Part shown: piece after piece, positions 62,911 to 64,000 of the stretch
Layout of the letters: every line of letters starts with the position of its first letter
Position numbering within the stretch: the stretch's first letter is position 1
Source of the DNA: Thermohalobaculum sp965263335
GTDB taxonomy: Bacteria; Pseudomonadota; Alphaproteobacteria; Rhodobacterales; Rhodobacteraceae
Direction: 5' to 3'
NCBI GenBank assembly: GCA_965263335.1
Contig: CBDHHE010000001.1
Location: 2,976,001-3,040,000, forward strand
Length of the DNA: 64,000 bases
Made by a program: the position numbers and the translations under genes
The notes under the pieces: model-generated
Seen by the model: only the letters and a program-made list of their open reading frames with translations
What the model was told of the DNA's origin: nothing
The model's database searches: none

Positions 62911-63497
62911 CTCACCCGATCACGAAGCCACGGCAGCACGTCATCCGCAAACCAAGGGTTCTTCTTCAGCCAGCCCGTGTTGCGCCAGGAAGGATGGGGC
63001 AGCGGCAGGATTTCGGGTCCGTAGGTCTGCCACTGACGCACGGTTTCGGTCAGGCTGCTGGCGCGGCGCGCACCGAGATGCCATCGATGCGCATACTGCC
63101 CGACCAGCAAGGTCAGACGCACTTGCGGCATCGTCGCCAGCACGCGCTCGCGCCAAGTCTCGGCACATCGTCTGGGCGGCGGCAAATCCGCGCCGCGCGC
63201 ATCATATCCGGGAAAACAGAACGCCATCGGTGCGATCGCGATCAAGCTGCGATCATAGAACGTGTCCCGGTCGATCCCCATCCACGCCCGAAGCCGGTCA
63301 CCGGACGGATCATCGAAGGGAATGCCGGACGCATGCACCCGCGCCCCCGGAGCCTGCCCCGCGATCAGCAGGTGCGCGGTCGAAGACGGCCAGACAACCG
63401 GTCTCGGCGCATGAGCGGTCTTGGTCGCCGCGAACTGCGCCGCGCAGAGCGTGCAGGCCGATATCTCCTGTTCGAGGGCGCGGACCAAATCATGCAT
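62889..63497 (-). CDS. Uracil-DNA glycosylase-family protein
   Basis: A 202-aa protein of the uracil-DNA glycosylase superfamily: motif 1 region LIAGQAPGARVHASGIPFDD, central AIAPMAFCFPG and TLLVGQYAHRWHLG, and the C-terminal LPLPHPSWRNTGWLKKNPWF. An N-terminal pair Cys15/Cys18 (ACTLC) resembles part of the iron-sulfur ligand set of family 4/5 enzymes, but other ligands are not clear. ATG 63497 is chosen; the frame stays open to 63596. Confidence 0.82.
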   Translation of the reverse strand: MHDLVRALEQEISACTLCAAQFAATKTAHAPRPVVWPSSTAHLLIAGQAPGARVHASGIPFDDPSGDRLRAWMGIDRDTFYDRSLIAIAPMAFCFPGYDARGADLPPPRRCAETWRERVLATMPQVRLTLLVGQYAHRWHLGARRASSLTETVRQWQTYGPEILPLPHPSWRNTGWLKKNPWFADDVLPWLRDRVRCLLGRS

Positions 63498-63675
63498 GCG
63501 CGCAAGATAGGCGACGCACCGGCCAGAGCAAGCGATCCGCGCCTGCACATCTTTTGGTGGAATCTCGCGATGCGCCCTCACCGATCGCTCTTGCACGTTC
63601 GCAGCGATATGTTAGACGAATCTCGTTGCCGTGGGGACCGGCACTCGGGGCAAAGTCAGACCGGAGGGATACTCA

Positions 63676-64000
63676 GTGAGACTGCTATTGATCGCAGCAG
63701 CACTGTTTGCCTACTGGTTGGTTCTGTCCGGCCACTATATGCCTTGGCTGGTGATCTCCGGTGGCGTGCTCTCGATCGCAGTGCTGGCGTTCTGCTGGGG
63801 CAAGGGTGTCAGCGATGCAGAAGGCTTTCCGTTCGAGCTGATCCCGCGCGGCTTCACCTACTGGCCGTGGCTTCTGGGCCAGATCGTGCGCTCGGCGCTG
63901 AACGTGACGCGCATCATCCTCGACCGGCGCCTGCCGATTTCGCCGACCATGGTCAAAGTGGATACCGAATCGGAAACCGCCGTCGGTATAACCACTTACG
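63676..64000 (+). CDS. mnhE: Mrp/Pha-type Na+/H+ antiporter subunit E, 5' part
   Basis: A gene cut by the window edge. It starts at GTG 63676 after GGAGGG, and 108 codons are visible. The product has two N-terminal TM helices (about 3–45, LLLIAAALFAYWLVLSGHYM) and a third (about 62–80), then LGQIVRSALNVTRIILDRRL typical of MrpE/PhaE. Mrp subunits normally lie together, so more are expected just to the right. Divergent from the glycosylase-like gene. Confidence 0.82.
   Translation, partial: MRLLLIAAALFAYWLVLSGHYMPWLVISGGVLSIAVLAFCWGKGVSDAEGFPFELIPRGFTYWPWLLGQIVRSALNVTRIILDRRLPISPTMVKVDTESETAVGITTY

Overview
The window is high-GC bacterial chromosome with the gene content and order of an alphaproteobacterium, most like Rhodobacterales. 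Markers are the ruvCAB–ybgC–tolQRAB–pal–cpoB–tilS–ftsH run, rimP–nusA–ylxR–infB–rbfA, a MucR/Ros regulator, DUF1127 and DUF2125 proteins, and crotonyl-CoA carboxylase/reductase (ethylmalonyl-CoA pathway). A gene that I recognise as an 8-vinyl reductase of (bacterio)chlorophyll synthesis (bciA, about 30 kb) suggests, but does not prove, an anoxygenic phototroph. I saw no rRNA, tRNA, CRISPR array, transposase or intact prophage.

Layout. 0–6.8 kb: 3' end of ccr, an orphan gene coupled to a RecD-like helicase, a DUF2125 protein, a YegP-like protein and a TPR–methyltransferase. 6.8–19 kb: one long minus-strand block of ftsH, tilS, cpoB, pal, tolB, tolA, tolR, tolQ, ybgC, an unknown gene, ruvB, ruvA and ruvC, many with overlapping ends. 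It joins Holliday-junction processing, cell-envelope constriction, tRNA-Ile lysidine synthesis and membrane proteolysis. 19–24 kb: DUF1127, prmA, msrA and a UvrD/PcrA helicase.

24–28.4 kb is the least ordinary part. A winged-helix/TM/TPR sensor-regulator is followed by a degenerate receiver protein lacking the phospho-acceptor Asp and the conserved Lys, and by a small coupled protein. Divergent from these is a two-gene cassette: a helix-hairpin-helix protein and a protein with an N-terminal Cys/His cluster like the C-terminus of Mu gpF head proteins. A palindrome-rich 275-bp region separates the two directions. 28.5–32 kb: trkH, bciA, then a scar where the 3' part of an isoaspartyl-methyltransferase-like gene abuts a diverged copy of the trkH 3' end.

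32–46.5 kb is metabolic: a Tat-exported metallo-beta-lactamase-fold hydrolase, aldehyde dehydrogenase, two thiamine-diphosphate enzymes, a lipase-like lipoprotein, a carboxymuconolactone decarboxylase-family protein, EamA and LysE exporters, glycerate 2-kinase, an AraC regulator, apt and a threonine dehydratase-family enzyme. 46.5–54 kb: a soluble PAS chemoreceptor, SDR, mtnP, flavin reductase, GNAT, mucR, miaB and nhaA. mtnP releases adenine and apt can salvage it. 54–60.7 kb: the translation/transcription block rimP–nusA–ylxR–infB–(extra secreted-protein gene)–rbfA. 60.8–64 kb: a split thiamine-diphosphate decarboxylase, a lipoprotein hydrolase, a uracil-DNA-glycosylase-like protein, and the start of an Mrp-type Na+/H+ antiporter subunit E gene cut by the window edge. 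Function calls rest on motif recognition by eye; no database search was run.
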